DNA of 53,845 nucleotides, from NCBI GenBank assembly GCA_023402845.1, contig JAEYFP010000014.1, forward strand, positions 1 to 53,845, read 5' to 3'. A program made the position numbers and the translations under genes. This document shows positions 52,786-53,845 of the stretch, in pieces. The DNA is from Bacillota bacterium. GTDB lineage: Bacteria > Bacillota > Clostridia > Lachnospirales > Lachnospiraceae. Each line of letters opens with the position of its first letter. Within the stretch, counting starts at the first letter, position 1. The notes beneath the pieces are model-generated. The model did no database searches and was not told where the DNA came from. It worked only from the letters and a program-made list of their open reading frames with translations.

Positions 52786-53845
52786 TTACTTATTTTCTAT
52801 ATAGAATTTGTGCAACATTTCTTCTATTTCCTTTGCTGTATTCAGACTGAACATTTGTTCCGCAAGTTGTTTGCATTTTTCCGTATTCAGCTTACCGATC
52901 CATTCCTTCACTTCCGGTATAGATGCCGCCGCCATACTATATTCATCCAACCCCATTCCCACAAGCAGGGGAATCATCTTTGGATCACCCGCAGCCTCAC
53001 CGCACATTCCGCACATAATGTTGTTTTTATGAGCTCCGTCAATTGCCATTTTGATCAATCGGATAACCGCCGGATGGTAATACGTATAAAGACTTGCAAC
53101 CGCCTCATTCCCCCTGTCCACAGCCAGCGAATACTGAGACAGATCATTCGTTCCTATAGAGAAAAAATCACACTCTCCCGCAAAACATTCCGCCATCAAC
53201 GCCACTGCGGGTATTTCTACCATAATGCCTACCTCTATTTTCTCTTTAAACGGAACCTGCTCCTCCCGTAGTTCTTCCTGACACTGTCTCAACTTTTCTT
53301 TTGCCCAGATTAATTCTTCCATCGCAGAAATCATGGGGAACATAATTTTTAAGTTTCCATATATCGATGCCCTAAGAAGAGCTCTCAGTTGCGTATGAAA
53401 TACATCTTCTTTCTGTCTGCACAGCCGAAGCGCCCTAAGTCCGAGGAATGGATTCGCTTCTTTGGCCAGCTTAAGCGCCGGAACCTCTTTATCTCCTCCT
53501 ATATCCAGCGTTCTGACAATGACAGGTCTTTCACCCATTTTCTCAAGTACCTTTTTATAAGCACCGTATTGCTTTTCTTCATCAGGCAGAATCTTCGAGG
53601 AGAGATAAAGAAATTCCGACCGGAACAATCCTATTCCTTCCCCTCCTCTTTCCAAAACTTTTTCCACATCATCAGGCGATCCAATATTTCCGTAGATATC
53701 AAGCCTTTTCCCGTCACCGGTAATAGCCGGTTCTCCGGAGAACTTATTCCATCTGGATTTTTCCTCGTGTTGCTCCTCAATTTTCTTTTTCAGAGATTTT
53801 ATTTCATTTTCCTTCAGATTAAGGAATATTTCTCCCGTTTCACCG
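52786..53845 (-). CDS. ptsI: PTS enzyme I (phosphoenolpyruvate-protein phosphotransferase), partial
   Basis: The gene runs off the right edge; its 5' half, with the phosphorylated His, is outside. The frame is open from 53845: it begins with GETGEIFLNLKE, the end of the swivelling domain, then a linker with many Lys/Glu. The PEP-binding barrel follows with GIGLFRSEFLY, LDIGGDKEVPAL, NPFLGLRALRLC, the signature FFSIGTNDLSQYSLAVDR and the catalytic Cys in CGMCGEAAGD. It transfers phosphate from PEP to HPr. The GTG at 53667 lies in the middle of the domain and is not the start. Confidence 0.96.
   Translation of the reverse strand, partial: GETGEIFLNLKENEIKSLKKKIEEQHEEKSRWNKFSGEPAITGDGKRLDIYGNIGSPDDVEKVLERGGEGIGLFRSEFLYLSSKILPDEEKQYGAYKKVLEKMGERPVIVRTLDIGGDKEVPALKLAKEANPFLGLRALRLCRQKEDVFHTQLRALLRASIYGNLKIMFPMISAMEELIWAKEKLRQCQEELREEQVPFKEKIEVGIMVEIPAVALMAECFAGECDFFSIGTNDLSQYSLAVDRGNEAVASLYTYYHPAVIRLIKMAIDGAHKNNIMCGMCGEAAGDPKMIPLLVGMGLDEYSMAAASIPEVKEWIGKLNTEKCKQLAEQMFSLNTAKEIEEMLHKFYIENK

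Overview
The window looks like a chromosomal segment of a low-G+C Gram-positive bacterium of the class Clostridia, most likely a gut-type Lachnospiraceae. The signs are AT-rich spacers, strong AGGAGG-type ribosome sites, sigma-A-like promoters, three sugar ABC importers with lipoprotein binding proteins, a NiaR-type NAD regulator and a YesM/YesN-type two-component pair. Family-level placement is inference. Nearly all genes lie on the minus strand. I see no tRNA, rRNA, CRISPR array or transposase.

Left part (1-10.8 kb): two copies of a structured palindromic repeat; a GGDEF/EAL cyclic-di-GMP protein; guaB followed by an orphan ABC-2-like membrane protein; two small membrane proteins of unknown function transcribed divergently; and a de novo NAD operon, nadA - nadB/nadC fusion - niaR.

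Sugar locus 1 (10.9-18.6 kb): a ribose-type (CUT2) importer with binding lipoprotein, double-ABC ATPase and two different permeases, plus a GH2 glycosidase. An ArsR-type regulator with a large C-terminal domain is transcribed divergently from a perfect consensus promoter.

Defence-like block (18.6-28.5 kb): a complete Wadjet type II operon, jetA-jetB-jetC-jetD, followed with almost no spacing by a YwqA-like SNF2 helicase and a YwqB-like SWIM zinc-finger protein. The helicase frame is split exactly at an A AAA AAG heptamer, so it is either a programmed -1 frameshift, a phase-variable tract, or a mutation or assembly error.

Sugar locus 2 (28.6-43.8 kb): a long unidirectional cluster of a zinc dehydrogenase, a class I aldolase, a phosphotriesterase-family lactonase candidate, a CUT2 importer, an FGGY kinase, a D-2-hydroxyacid dehydrogenase, an RpiR regulator and a glycerate kinase. 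Together they read as uptake, phosphorylation, oxidation, lactone opening, aldol cleavage and salvage of a C2/C3 fragment into 2-phosphoglycerate. The substrate cannot be read from sequence; this is the best candidate for an undescribed pathway. After it, from its own promoter, come a GPH-type symporter and a MATE exporter fused to a degenerate histidine-kinase-like ATPase domain.

Sugar locus 3 (43.8-51.9 kb): a CUT1 importer without its own ATPase, a GH172 (DUF2961) glycosidase, and a divergent YesM/YesN two-component pair that probably controls them. The window ends with a class II ketose-bisphosphate aldolase gene just downstream of ptsI, which runs off the right edge.
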